Source of the DNA: Pochonia chlamydosporia 170
Taxonomy: Eukaryota > Ascomycota > Sordariomycetes > Hypocreales > Clavicipitaceae
DNA length: 64,000 nt
Reading direction: 5' to 3'
Assembly (NCBI RefSeq): GCF_001653235.2
Contig: NC_035790.1
Location: 2,294,001-2,358,000, forward strand
Under the pieces are notes generated by a model that was given only the letters and a program-made list of their open reading frames with translations, made no database searches and was not told the origin of the DNA. Of the stretch, positions 45,821 through 58,548 are shown one piece after another (positions within the stretch are counted from its first letter, which is position 1; every line of letters starts with the position of its first letter). Made by a program: the position numbers and the translations under genes.

Positions 45821-46933
45821 ATGGCCGTGGTCATTTCTCCCCCGGACCAAGAAACCCTCCTCGCACCCATTCTGCCTGCTCTCCCCGCCGCCGCAGCATC
45901 AACCCAACCCGCCATCCAAGTCCTCCCTCTCCTCTCCCCCATCCTGCGCCAAAGAGTCCAGCTTCTCTCCGCATCCAGCACAGAGCCATGGCTCCGACTC
46001 CTCTGCTACGACACCAGCAAAGCCGCCAAACTAGCTGAAATCGCCCGCGGCCCTGCCCTCGAGCCGCACCCCGTCTCCGGCGAAGTAGAAGTCGACTGGG
46101 GCTACGACGCTGAAACCCGCTACCGAAGACTCGACGAGGAGACGCTCCAGGCCCTCGTCGCCCTGCCAGAGCTCGGCCTCGCATTCCAACTAGTATACTG
46201 CGTCAATGACAAGGAAGGCGGCGGCGACGGCTGGCGCATCGGCGAAGTGACCATTGCGGAGAAGCCCTCTCCATTTCTTCAATTTGCCGGCGCATCGACC
46301 ATTGCCGAAGCAGAAAGACAGCACAGGGACAAGGGCAAGGACACGCTCAAGGTGAATGGTGCGACGGCATCGTCTACACAAGACGACGAAGACGACGACG
46401 ACTACTGGGCGCGGTACGACGCAACGCCCGCCCGAACACCGGCCAACAACCGCAGTCCCGCGCCAAACACATCTGGCGCTCCGGTCCAGAGACCAAGTGA
46501 GTTCCGGTCAACGGCCGAAGATGACTACTTTGCGCAGTACGACGATGTCCAGCCCGCCATGGATAACCACGATCCCGACGAGGAAGCGCAGGCGGCGCAG
46601 CTCATGCCCCCTCTTGGTTTTCAGAAAAGCTCGACTATCGCAGACGTCAATGAGAACGGGGGCATTCAGACAGATGTATCCAATGCAGAGATTGCGCTGC
46701 AGCATCCGCGCCCCGACTCAAGCGCCTCGTCCAATGGCTCGTATACCGTTGCCAAACTAGAGGAGACGGCCGGGAAGCAGGAGCAGAATGAGTTTGGGGT
46801 GAAGCAGCACGTTTCGCGTAGCATACGGAGCTTGTACATGCTTTCCAAGGCCAGCGGTATTGACAGAGAGGAGTTTGACAGGCTGGTGAAGACGGAGCTG
46901 GATCTGCTGGCTATGATGGATGAAGGTGAATGA
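45821..46933 (+). CDS. Conserved acidic fungal protein of unknown function
   Basis: Intronless, 370 residues. The N-terminal half (to about 180) is a compact Leu/Ala-rich region, probably helical: APILPALPAAAAS, LLSPILRQRVQLLS, WLRLLCYD. The middle is acidic and disordered. It holds two similar motifs, DDYWARYDATPA and DDYFAQYDDVQPA, about 60 residues apart. The C terminus is a predicted amphipathic helix pair (RSIRSLYMLSKASGIDREEF and DRLVKTELDLLAMM). The repeated DDYW/FxxYD motif looks like a short linear binding motif. No catalytic domain is seen. The ATG at 45821 has a good context (ACACC); the same frame is open upstream. Confidence 0.75.
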   Translation: MAVVISPPDQETLLAPILPALPAAAASTQPAIQVLPLLSPILRQRVQLLSASSTEPWLRLLCYDTSKAAKLAEIARGPALEPHPVSGEVEVDWGYDAETRYRRLDEETLQALVALPELGLAFQLVYCVNDKEGGGDGWRIGEVTIAEKPSPFLQFAGASTIAEAERQHRDKGKDTLKVNGATASSTQDDEDDDDYWARYDATPARTPANNRSPAPNTSGAPVQRPSEFRSTAEDDYFAQYDDVQPAMDNHDPDEEAQAAQLMPPLGFQKSSTIADVNENGGIQTDVSNAEIALQHPRPDSSASSNGSYTVAKLEETAGKQEQNEFGVKQHVSRSIRSLYMLSKASGIDREEFDRLVKTELDLLAMMDEGE

Positions 46934-47454
46934 AGGAGTACACTACGCCAGCCAGTTGATTGGTGACATTTGTTAAGAAGCTGAGCTGTGGTTGGACGGA
47001 TTCGCATGTTGTGAGTTTCTCATTTGGGAGAATTATTCATGTATGGCGTTTACGCTGGTAGATTGCATGGAAACGGTGCATTTGCATACGGAGTTTTTTG
47101 GACGGGACAGTCATTAGCGTTACACTGACTACAACTGAACAACAATTTCAACAACAATAGCAACAAGTGCATCACGGGCTAGTTTTTGATCAGTTTTGTT
47201 TTGTTGCAATGCAACAAGCTCACTCGGAATTGGTATTATAGTAAAGACGGTCAGTTTAGACATCGCCAAACTCCTCTCTCCAAGCCCAATTAAAACGCCG
47301 TTCTTCACACAACCACAACACATGGACTCATAATATCCCAATTTCGTTTGAAGGATCAGCGCCTATACCCAAAACACATACGCCATTGTCGCCACCCTAG
47401 ATGCCAGTCGTTCCCTGTCTGCAAAAATCTCCGTCACACACGCCCAGTCCGGTG
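46934..47454. other. Convergent 3' intergenic region
   Basis: A 521-bp AT-rich spacer with CAACAA repeats near 47140-47170; no gene. Confidence 0.5.
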
Positions 47455-48975
47455 TCAGCTGATAATGAGATTATCGAGTGCGACTCTTGCTGATTCAATG
47501 AGTCTCGTGCAGTTTCTGTGCTCCGGCGGGATTGGTGCATTGCAGTGAAGATAGTACTTGGAGTGGTTCGGCACTTTCCCCTCAGCGACCAGGTCCTCCA
47601 TCATCTTGTGTCGCAGCTTGGTCGACCTATCCAGCTCGTTGATGACATCCTTCAAGCCGTATACAGCTTGGTGGCCGGTTGGCGACGCTCCAGTTTTGCC
47701 GCCTAGTCCGTATACGTCAAGTTTGAGGACTGACCGGACCGTTGTTCGCCAGACCTCCGGATCGAGATTCCTGTTGTCGTATGCCTTTAATACCGAGCAC
47801 GCCCCTTGGTCGTCCATGACAAAGCCCCAGAAGCCTCCAAAGTCCCTAAAGGAAAAGTATATATCCTTGTCATTGTCACTGGCCGCGTCGGCATCGCGAT
47901 CAATCATTTCCATTATTCTGGCATATGCATTGCACGCAGAGGGGACCAAAGCCCCCAGGCACGTCATGTTTTGGAAGGACTGTACCGGCTGAGGCTGGAG
48001 GGGGTCCTTGTGGAAATATTGGAAGCATTGTGGACAGCCGAGGACGTCGTGGGCAATCTTGGTGGCACTTCGAGCGACTCTCATGGCGGATGGAACGTCA
48101 GAGGGCAGGCGGGTCAGCGAATCTAGAGCGAGATAGAGCGATGACAGGCATCCGCAGGAAGAGTTCGGCAGGGCCTTTGAACTTTGGACTTCATGTGCCG
48201 GTTCGGGAGACTCTACACTGCTAGACATGCCACTTGAAATGGAAGGCGGCGTCTCATCTGGTCGTGGAATGTGACCTGCGACGTATTGATGTAAAGAGTC
48301 GTTGATGTCCTTGGATATGGTTGACCCGATAGGTTCAGGTTCGTTGAAGTTGATGCCCTGTAAGAGATCGGGGCCCCCAAAGTCTAGTTGGTAGGAATGA
48401 TTGGGAAAGCCGGCATCGCCAGAATCCAAAAACGGCTGATATGGCTGCTGGGGGAGCGAGTACAAGTGAGCAGTGTCATTGTCGCCAAAGTTGTTTGGGA
48501 GCAAATCCAGGTAGGTGACACCATTCTCATCGCCAAGCTGGGGTAGAAAATCAAGCCCGGTGTTGTTGGTGGTCAAGGGTTCTTCATGGTGCAAGGACGA
48601 AGAAGAACATGTCCCTTCACCTGGCGTATGCGAGACAGATGGCCGTGTAGTATCTATAGATGAAGATGCATCATCTTGTATGGGTTCTTCTGCTGCACGA
48701 CGCTTTCGGGGGCGTCCCATAGGTTTCTGGGGCGAATAGACGCATGTAATACCCTCCCTCTTACATCTCTCGCATCCACTGGGATCCTTGGAACAAGCCA
48801 ACTTGCGGGCGCCTGTGTTGTGTGAGCATGGCAAAGTCTCCGAGATATGTCTCCGAAACGACCCTGACATACAAAAGTAGGTTCAGGGTCAATAGGGCAA
48901 CTCACGGCATTCATCACAGGCGCGATGCTTGGGCGCATCAGCAGCCTTGGAGTCTTGAGGTAAATTTGTCGCCAT
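47455..48975 (-). CDS. Zn2Cys6 transcription factor, AflR-like
   Basis: Two exons, 48906-48975 and 47455-48812 (93-bp intron inside the zinc cluster), 475 residues. The joined N terminus is a Zn2Cys6 cluster with cysteines 20, 23, 30, 37, 40 and 47, followed by a basic linker (GRPRKRR). The middle is Ser/Pro/Asp-rich. The C-terminal region (CGCLSSLYLALDSLTRLP, CPQCFQYF, MTCLGALVPSACNAYARIMEMID) has the cysteine-bearing pattern of AflR-type regulators, which often control secondary-metabolite clusters. No synthase gene is within the window, so targets are elsewhere or it is a global or orphan regulator. The start at 48975 gives the typical short lead before the cluster. Confidence 0.88.
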
Positions 48976-51786
48976 GGCTATGTGAAGCACGGAGTGTTTT
49001 TTGGGAGACAGAATGGACGTGGAGCGGAGTATGGAGTACATATACGGCCACAGCAGATAGATGTATGAAAATGGCTGATCGGAGCCAATGAAGCGAATCC
49101 GCACAGAGCCAGTGGTGGGTGGCACTGGCGATGCAGTGGCGTGTGGAGACGATTCAATGTCTTGTCGGTTTTGAAGGAAGGGAGCCACTGGCGGGTGATT
49201 TGACGGCACCGGACTTGCGACTCCACAGACTTTGACTGGGCAGATGGAGTTCACTGAGGTCAGCCAGAGTTGACTGGGGACGTGAGTGCCTGGTCGACGG
49301 TGGCCAGCTGCACAAGGCCTAGTGAGCCGAGCAACACAACGCAACCAGGTCAGATTCGAGAGCCGGTCAGTCAGCGCTTCACAAGCGTGGGCGGCTTCCC
49401 CAGCTGCAAGGGACGGTTGGTAGGATGAAGGAAGTCTTTGGAAAATGCGGGAGGAGAGGGCTGCGAGCTTGAAGGGCAGAGACCGGCTCGAGAGCTGCTG
49501 ATGCTGGGCAAAGTGGGTTAGATATATATATGGATCGTGTTGGTCGATACGTCTGTGAATGATGATCCTGGGCGAGCTTGGTAAGCGTCGTGACCAACAG
49601 TCATTGATGAGAAGCGCTAGTCAACGCTTGATCCAACAAAACACCAACAGTCTGGTCTTGGTCTCGGTCTCGTTCCAGGGTCCGACTCATTGAAGCAGCT
49701 CAACTCCACAGACACCTTGTCTACTTTGTGTGGGCAGACATTCAGCAGCGATATGCTCTCAAGTACTCCGTACTCCGTAGGCAGACACATTCTCCATATA
49801 CCAAGGTACCCACCCAGTCCTGGTCACTGGCAGGGCCTGGCTCAGCCCTGTGATCTGCAGGTTGGCTGGCTGGCTGCTGCCAATTTGACTTGTCATGAGC
49901 AGCACCAGACAGTCTGGTCGTCAGGCTGGTGCTTCAGTTGCGCCCCCAAGAACACACCAGGCCAACGTTGAGACCCTTCGATGTTCTGGTGTTGTCAAGC
50001 CGGTCCAATCGTCGTCATCATACCTGACAAAATAAAGTTGATGGGTGGGGAGGCGAATGGCGAGCAAGTTTTGACTGGTCCGAGGCCCGACAGTTGCAGG
50101 CATGCCCTTTTGTAGCCAAGAGTTCATTTGTCCACCAGCTTGCGTGTCAAGTATTTCGCTTCTCCGAACATGGGCGCTCTTCGCAACTTGATGGACGCCA
50201 CGATTGACACCTAAGAGGGGGCGGGGCTGGCCGGTTGTCCTCACCCGCCGCATGTTTGACCAGCATAGCCTGTCTTGCTCCAGCCACTGTTCAAACATGC
50301 CACGAAATGGGATGGGATGGCGCAGGGCATCTCCTCCAGCTCTCTGCCGGGTGCTGTTCAAGAGTGAAGGCTAGAACCTGCGCTGAAAAGTATTTGGCAT
50401 GTTGTTGAACCGATATAGTAGAAAAATCGTCATTTCCCTTACCTACGTAGGCATGTAGGTACCCAGGTAGGTAGACATTTCACGATGTTGTAGTACGCAT
50501 TTGCTTTCGAAGAACACGCTCGGTCCGCAGAATGCAACCCGTCAAGCACGCACGGAATCTGCTCCTTCGACAACCAATGCCACAGCAAAGGCGATGTGAA
50601 TAATCAATTCCCACCAAAGACAAAATCAAGACCCTTGTCTGTTCCCACACACGGACAACAAAGGCTGACTTCAAACTATTTGCTGCTGGCGGGTAACAGA
50701 TCCAAGTGCCATGGTCAGGTCTGGGCAAACGGGAGCGATCCGTGCCACGTGCGAGCTTGTAATGCAAATTGTTGATGTAGGTAGGGGGTTGCTCAAACAA
50801 ATATTAAGGCGAATCTGCTACTCTGTAAGGATCTCAGCTGTTAGTTGCTGTATATTAACTTGAAACATTGACATTACACAAGCATCAGCATGGCGTCCAT
50901 ACCGAAGAAAACCCAAGTTGAGTTGTGGTCGAGGCGTGACCTTTGTCTAATGCGTGACCTTGATGCAGCCGTGACACCAGATTGGAGGGTCTGGTCTGGT
51001 GCGCTGAGACTCAACTACAGGGAACAAAAATGTGGCTTTGAGTCTAGATATCGATGGTTTTGAAGCTGAAAAAACAACCCTCTCCTTTGAATGTCTGGGA
51101 GATTTTAGAGACAGCCGGAAGCACATACTGGCACAAAGTCAAGAAAGAGGCTTGGTAACCTCAAGTGCTTGAACTGACATCCATGTCTGAACGGCAGGAG
51201 CGACTAACGTTCGGCACATCGGCGCTAACACAGGCTCTGTGCAAGTCAGGGTTCGAACAAGACATGGAAGCTGAAGTAACTGTCTGTCAGGTAGCGTCTG
51301 GTGGCCCACTTCAACTCGCTGCCCGTTTTCCACTACGCAAACATGTCAACTGGTGCTGGTCTGGTCTGTTGCACCTCCAAAGCCCGAGGGGACCTGATTT
51401 GACTTGACGTAACATGAGAACCATCCACATGCCACCAGACCTGATGTTCAGATGTCTTTGAATAACCTGCAATGTCTGAATCGGCCAGGACGCACAGAAA
51501 AAAATGTCCACCATGTCGTCCACTGACAACGCATGAATCCCCGACATCCAATCAAAGGGTTCGCAAAAGAGAAAAGGAAAAAGAAAAAAAAATCAAAGAG
51601 ATCCATGACCCTCTCACTCTTCTTTTGGCAACCACATCCACCTCAAAATCTACAAACAGTCGGTCACGCACCCACCACGCAAACAACCACGCGGGCCGTA
51701 TCATCATGGAACAAAGCTTCTCCCATCTGACTCCATGTCTACCTTAAAAACCCTTCATATATGTCGCGTGCAGCCCCTCCTGAGCC
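48976..51786. other. Long intergenic region (2.8 kb), divergent promoters
   Basis: No gene supported. It lies between the regulator and the acyltransferase, transcribed away from each other. CCAGAC/GTCTGG words are frequent, TACTCCGTACTCCGTA occurs at 49764-49779, and there are TACCTACGTAGG-like repeats near 50440-50475. Confidence 0.5.
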
Positions 51787-53475
51787 ATGAAGCTCGACAA
51801 CTTTCCACCTCTCCCAAACATGGGCCGCCTTGATGATGTCGTGCGCGCAGCGTACCGCACCGCCTTTTTAGACGCCTTGAACGATGGCCGTGCCAAACCG
51901 CTCCTGATCCCTTATAGTATCCTGGCGGCTTCCATTCTTCCTGCTTTATGGCTTGCTATCCCGCATACCTCGAGACCATGGGTCTATCAGACAAGATGGC
52001 TGGTCATGGCCTTTGTGATTTGCTTCAACGGCCATATTATGAGGACAGCATCGAGTACTAATTTTGCCTGGGCTTATGCGACGGGTCTGATGGCGAGCTG
52101 GGGGACAATCATGGCAATGAATTTGTTGATTTGGACGAGGCCGCAGTTTGATGCGGCGAGGGCTATCAAGGTGAAGATAGCGAAGAAGAAAGCGATGAAC
52201 GGGAACAGTGGCAATGGGACTGCAGGTGAGAATGGAGTACGGCTGCGGAATGGACACGCAAATACGGCCTCACATAAGGAAAATGGGACAAAGGATGACA
52301 TCAAGGAGGAAGATCAGTACATTTGGCAAAAGTTCCCAGAGGAGGGAACTTTCTCGGAGCGGCTAGGTTGGGCTTTCGACCTATCGTGCAGTTTTCGGGG
52401 TGCAGGTACGTCATGACACACCAAACACTAAATACCATCGATATTTACGTCCATCCAAACAAGGAGCGCGGCTAACCATCTAGGCTGGAATCACTCCATC
52501 GCATCAATCCCACGTCCCACTATCCCATCACCAATCCAGCCCTCCTCTCCTGTCGCCATCGCTACTATCCCTCACAAGTCCACCAGCGGCTACGCTTTAA
52601 CCCTCAGCGAAAGCGAACTCCTGCGCAGCCGTATCACTCGTGTCCTGTATAGCTACCTGATCCTCGATTTGCTCTCCGTTATAATGATGAGAGATCCGTA
52701 CTTCATCCTCGGCCCGGACAACCACTATACCGTCCCCTCGCACCTCAACTTACCAACCCCCCTCCTCCTATTATATAGAGAATGCTTGCCCCTGGCGGGA
52801 ATATGGGCCGCTCTATGTGGAGCATTCGGCCTTAACGACATTGCCCAGTACTTCTTCCTGCGACAATATTCTCCCTCCCGCGCCGCCTTATGGCACTACC
52901 CATCGACGTTTGGCTCCTTCTCCATGATATTGGACCGCGGGCTAGCAGGATGGTGGGGTGCCTCGTGGCATCAAACATTCAGACTAGGACTCCTCGGCCC
53001 GTCTACATATCTCCTGCGAAAGGGATACATGAAACGAGGGTCAGCAACTGCCAATGCTGTCGGGTTATTCGTGTCCTTCCTCCAGTCCGGACTCATGCAC
53101 GCCGCGGGGAGTCTGACCTCAATTCCAGACACCAAGCTCTGGCGGTCGATACTATTCTTCTTACTGCAAGCTGTTGGCATCATTCTTCAACAGCAGCTGG
53201 CGTTGTATCTATCAAAGTACATGGGGACTCCGAGCAAATACATGCGACGGGCAGGCAACCTGTTGTTCTGTCTAGTGTGGCTGTATATTACTGCACCGCT
53301 TTTCATCGATGACCTATCGTCTACGGGACTATGGATGTTTGAGCCGGTCCCCATATCACCGCTGCGATACTTTGGTTTCGGGTTCCCAGGAGACCACTGG
53401 TGGCGCTGGGATCGCGAAGCTTGGCCAAAGCTGTACGCTGTTCGGCACTGGTGGGAAATTGGCATTGCATTATAG
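51787..53475 (+). CDS. Wax-synthase-domain (MBOAT-like) acyltransferase
   Basis: Two exons, 51787-52405 and 52484-53475 (78-bp intron), 536 residues. Multiple transmembrane segments are present. After a Lys/Asn-rich loop (about 140-180) the C-terminal half carries the wax-synthase-type block WWGASWHQTFRLGLLGPS and the conserved histidine region FLQSGLMHAAGSL. These are the putative catalytic elements of membrane-bound O-acyltransferases. Fungal members include acetyltransferases that decorate terpenoids and other metabolites. No cluster is visible here, so the substrate is open. It is convergent with the telomerase gene, with only 117 bp between stops. Confidence 0.85.
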
Positions 53476-53592
53476 ACGGGATAGATTGTGCTGGCCATGA
53501 GATTATTGCATTCAGCGAATAGAAATATAACTAGAGTTTCATAGACCGGATAGATATACCTCCCATCACACTTACAATGAATACTCCCAAAC

Positions 53593-56500
53593 TCACTGCA
53601 TAGCAGATAGCCTCTTATCCTGTTTCTCCAACCACACAATAACAGGTCCATAATTAGCCTGTTTCGTACCAAGGACCTCCCAAAAAGCCCCATACGCAGC
53701 ACTACACCTCATTAGCCCCCCTCATACAAGCAAATGCTGCGAAAAACTCACCAATTCACTTGTCCCTTTCGAATACAGCACGAATACTCTGGGTAGCGCA
53801 ACCTCCTCGACTTGCTGGACAGAATCGAAAACGCAACGTCTGCAACTTTGGCAATAGTCCCTAATTACATGAGTATCATGTTCCAAAAGTGATTCCGCAA
53901 GACATACGTGTAATTAGACCCGTGCAGGGGCGCTGCGTCTTTGGCAAACACCGTATATACGCCCACATTTTGCGCGCGGTCTCGACGAACGCGCTGCGCA
54001 GAGAGTCCAGCACCGTCCGTGGGGCATTGTGCAAGGTGTCAAAGAACATGAGGTGGGATTGAATCTTGAAGGCGTCTGTCTGAATTAGCGGGTGCGAATA
54101 CAGCCGTGTCAAGAGGCCTTACTAAGGATTTTCCTTTGGAAATTCTGTCCAGCAGAGCGGCCGTACTCTACTGTTAGGGAATGAGATGTAGCTATACATG
54201 TTAGCATGAATCTTCCAAAGAAGTACGTTTCGCTTACGGAGGTTAGTCTCTCCATCCTTGGTGATATCCAGCGTCTGGTCGTTGATGCGCGTCCCGCAGT
54301 ATGGAAATGAGGGTTGTGTGGTTTTACCAACTGGTTGGCCGTCGATCCGCATGTCGAAATTGACCAGCGTCTTTGGCGGGCTGACTTGCACGCCATATTC
54401 AGGGAGGCCCCGGTGCATTGTCTCAACGAAACGTACTGCCTTGCTCTTATCCAGCGTGATGAGGAGAAAGTCGTCGATGAGTCTCATGAGAAGACAGTCT
54501 GGAGTGCGCAAAAAGTCCAGATGGTTGCTTTCAAGGTCCGCGTAAAAGTAATTACATAGGAACGAGGACAGCACTGAACCCTGTGGTATGCCACGCTTCT
54601 GCCGATAATATTTCTTGCCGATTTTGACCAGGTTTCTTTCAATGTGGTCATTGAGGAGGCAGAGGAGGGAATTCACATCATGGTTCCGCTGAGCAACGCC
54701 GTCGACAAACACTGTATGCTTCCTTTTGGTGGCTAGACCGTTATGCAGGCGTTCTGTGAAGGGTTGTCCGGCTTGGGCAAGGGCCGATGCATGCCATCGT
54801 CTAATAGGCTTTGTAGCAGTCTTTTCTGGAGCCAGCATGGCTCGCTCCCCGGGTTGTACTTCTGCATGTTTGGTGATGGTGTATTGTGGTTGGGTTGGGA
54901 CGGATTTCATGAGTTGCACAATGGCGTCTTGGGGAATGGTGTCGAATGCGGACTGGACGTCCAGTTTGGCAAAGTAGAATCGGTGTGGTTTACTGGGGAG
55001 AGAGGTTTTGAACTTTTTGAGTCGGGCGTACATGTCGCTTACGGAGAAAAGCGTTGAGCCTAGCTTTTGCGGATTTGTGATCTTGAGAGTTGAGTTAGTT
55101 GTGGTGTTTTCGCATTTTCAGGAAATGAGATTATACCTTCTCAAACTTGAGTGCCGTGTGAATTGGTCCGAGGACGGAGTTGATGCTTGGCTTCAGCGCT
55201 TTGGCACTCGTTCTGCTAACCTGTCTTCTGCGCAGATTCATAATCGGTCGTAATTTGCTTCCCTTGGGAAGTAATCGTATTTGACTAAACCCCAGACGCC
55301 TACCATCCAAGATACCGTTGGCTTCAGTGAGTTTCAGCTCCTGAAACATATCTACCTTTAAAAGTGACAACGCCGGCTCTGCTATGCGTCGCCATATCTC
55401 GTGGCGGAAGTAAAATATCTGATATCGGTGCGAGTTGGACTCTGTTACATAAAAGTTTGCGCGAATAAAGGGTATCAGTAAAGAATCGAATATATAATAC
55501 AAGAGTTCGTGAAATATTTCATTCTGTTTGTTTCTATCAGTTTGGCTGGCCTTTGGGGCCGACGAACCAGGCAGCTGGAGCCATGGAATATCCGCAATCT
55601 GGAATCGGTTAGTGAGAGGACTCTTTCTGCATGTACCAGGATGAGACTCACCTTCATCCCTTGGCATATTTCGTGCAACGTCATGGCCTCGAATCGCCGA
55701 AGTTTAATGAAGTGGTCGACCTTGCGGAGAACTATCGCCTTGTTGTGGCACATGGTCTCACCTTTGCCCCAGAATTCATTGGGCACGAGGTTGGACAAGA
55801 CTGCTTGACAGAGGGCCGATACTTGGGAGGTTGAAGTCGCCAGATCAACCAGTGAATTGCATTGCAAGACATCCCGACGTGGTTGAGGATACCTTGTTTT
55901 GCCCGGCGTGTTGTTGGTGTTGGAGGCGACCTCGGTTGACGTCTGTCCAGTCGCCTGCATCCTCTCCGAGTTGCGCGTCAGGGATCGACCACCCACGGAA
56001 TGAGACGCTGTCTGTGGCCGTCTATTGTCAATTTTCAAAGGACAGTAATGCCTAAGCAGCTCGCCGTATGAGCACTGCCCATGGAGAACTTGGAGTCGCT
56101 GAACGAGGCTCCAAGCTGCTCCCCGAAGACGTTTCGGTAGCTTTGGTGTCCCATCCTTTGAGCAATTTTTGCCATCTGCAACAAAGGATTTGATCTCGTC
56201 TTCCCGCAATGTGTAATCCTGAAACCTTTGCGCTGTTTCTGAAAGATTCACATGGGATGTGAAGACGTTGTGTAGCCCAAACTGTCTTGGAAATATGTAC
56301 ATGGCGACCTTCATGGTGTTTGCATCTCTTATCCGAGTGCGTTCTTCCGTCCCGTCATCTTTACTGCCAGGACATCGATTCAAGACATCTGCTCTAACTT
56401 AGCAAGGATCTTTAGGGGAGGACAGTGCTTGCATACGGATATGTTTGAAGCCGGACTGCACCCTGCCGCGCGCTGTGAGAGCTGGCTTGGCATAGAAGAT

Positions 56501-57448
56501 GCGACTTCTCACTAGAGAAATATCCGACAATTTGCGAGGTACGCTGGAATTACTCGAGTTGCCACCCAAATCAATGTCTGATAGAGGAACGCCTAGGCAT
56601 GGTCAGCACCAACCTTGCTGTTTGCGGGCATCCAGTCAAGGTGTGATATTCCAGCTTACCACTTATTTGGTAGTAGTTCCCAATACCTGCCTCGACTGTG
56701 ACAAAAATAGAGCGCTCGACAAGCAAATCGATCATGATCTTTTGCCCCGAGCGACCCAGTAAAGCTAGGACGTGTGGCCATGGCTCCTGTTTCAAAGCTG
56801 CAGCATGATGGTTCGGGTACAGGCTGTACACATCTGGAATAGAGGTACCATTGGGATCTCCTTCTCTAGCTTTTTTGCGAAATCCGTCACACAGGAGATG
56901 CTTTGGCCATGCACCTGGCTTTTTTTCTCTGTTGAACAATGACCATATAGCAAAGTCTACTAGCTGTAGCAGCAAGTCAGTTTTGTGCCCCCTAAAGAAA
57001 AAACTCTAAAATAAAATAGTCACAAGACACAAACCTCTGATTGCGTGTTCTCTGAGTCCGATATTCCTCCCGAAATGGTCACATGAGACTCATCTCCCTT
57101 TTGCGAGAAAGACAGCCACTGTTCGTATGTGGCATGGTTGCTCTGCAATATGGGATCAGAGCCACAAATTAGTGTTGAGTCGAGAAACTTGGAAATGGTT
57201 GTTTCCAACTCGGTGACGGAGTTTCCTTTGCCAAGATTATTGATCTTCTTTCGACGCAATCTAGAACCACTCGGCAGCTTGAGCAAAGCATATTCTCGTA
57301 ATGTCAAGACAGTGGTGTATGCGTGTTGCAGGAGGTCTCTCCTGACTAATCCATGAGCTCCAACAGGATCCAGCACATCCAAGTTTGACGCGTCTTGTTC
57401 ATGTTCATGTTCATGTTCATGGCGCTTCCGTTTGCGGCCAACAGCCAT
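53593..57448 (-). CDS. TERT: Telomerase reverse transcriptase
   Basis: Ten exons: 57035-57448, 56660-56963, 56437-56592, 55652-56388, 55137-55598, 54238-55081, 54123-54191, 53908-54075, 53752-53860 and 53593-53701; nine introns of 46-71 bp; 1123 residues. The N terminus is basic (GRKRKRHEHEHEHEQ), then the TEN/GQ region (WPHVLALLGRSGQK, VEAGIGNYYQISG). The RNA-binding domain has CP (FGLHNVFTSHVNLSETAQRF) and QFP (LVQRLQVLHGQCSYGELLRH) regions, and a T motif near FWGKGETMCHNK. RT motifs: 1 (FYVTESNSHRYQIFYFRHEIW), 2 (IRLLPKGSKLRPIMNLR), A (FAKLDVQSAFDTIP, D732), B' (RGIPQGSVLSSFLCNYFYADLE), C (LMRLIDDFLLITL, D894-D895), D and E. The thumb extension ends WLEKQDKRLSAMQ. The catalytic triad is intact. 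It extends chromosome ends using an RNA template in the nucleus. Confidence 0.95.
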
Positions 57449-58476
57449 GATTCCATGAACTGGGCATGAGGGTGGAATCGCGGCTTGCAGTGTTGACAAG
57501 ATATCACAACTTACACGCGTCTGGTTTGCATGGAGTTCAATGTTGGTTGTTGTTGTTGGCGGGAGACGCCACAAGATGGCGTCGAATTGATGGAGACTGG
57601 AGTTCAACAGTGGAGCTGCTCACTCAACTGCTGCCAACGTCTGGTCAATTCATTGTGGCTGCTATTGTCCTGTGCTTGAATGGCGGGTGTGGCGTTGCAG
57701 CCGGACTGCTCTTGAAGTTGCCTGTGCAGTCAAGGTACCAGACTGTACTCAAGTTGCTGTAATTGACCACCCAAAGTTACGTGCGTTGATCCAATCTCGG
57801 ACGTTGCGGTTGTCAATCTTCAAAGCTGATAAACATCATCCGAGAAATGATGATAAACACAGTCACACGAAAGCTGCGGCCAACTGCTTTGATCTAAAAA
57901 TACTGCGCTTCATGCTCAGGGGCCATTTCCGGCACAGCTTTGGGCAATCAGCGACTCTCCAACCCGGCTCGAGATGATTGATTAATCTAAACCTGTGGTT
58001 TCGTTTCGGTTCTGTGCATTGATGGTGTTTGTCATTGGCGTTCTGCTTGTGATGCCGCAAATTAACTTACCATTCACCAACGTTGCCTATCTCACTGGTA
58101 ACAGCATGCATCTACCCATAACCTATACTTGGTTAGAAAATTATTAAAATTTAATATACACGCAACTCTGACTGAACAAATCTATCTATTGTCGTTTCGT
58201 TGCCACAATTTCGCAAGCCGTTGGGATCTCATCATACATCGTCGCCACACGACACGCGCTGGTCAATTGCGACAGAAATATCAAGATGCGCCTGGTTCAA
58301 GATTACCATGTCGCACAATGCCTCACGGTCCTAGTAATTAATGAAGGGCTCCATAACACCAGGACTGTTAAGATACAATCGAAAAAGATTCGTCATTTCG
58401 TCAGAGCGCTGTTAAAAACACCTCCTGACCAAGACTAGTCAAGTCAATAATTCCAGGACCTTGTTTACTAGTGAGC

Positions 58477-58548
58477 TCTAGAGTCTAGAGTCCAGAGTCC
58501 AGAGTCCAGAGTCCAGAGTCCAGAGTCCAGAGTCCAGAGTCTAGAGTC
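58477..58548 (+). repeat. 7-bp minisatellite (CCAGAGT)n
   Basis: About ten tandem CCAGAGT/CTAGAGT heptamers. The CTAGAGT variant occurs at both ends and the pure CCAGAGT units lie in the centre, as expected if the array grows from the middle. Confidence 0.85.
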
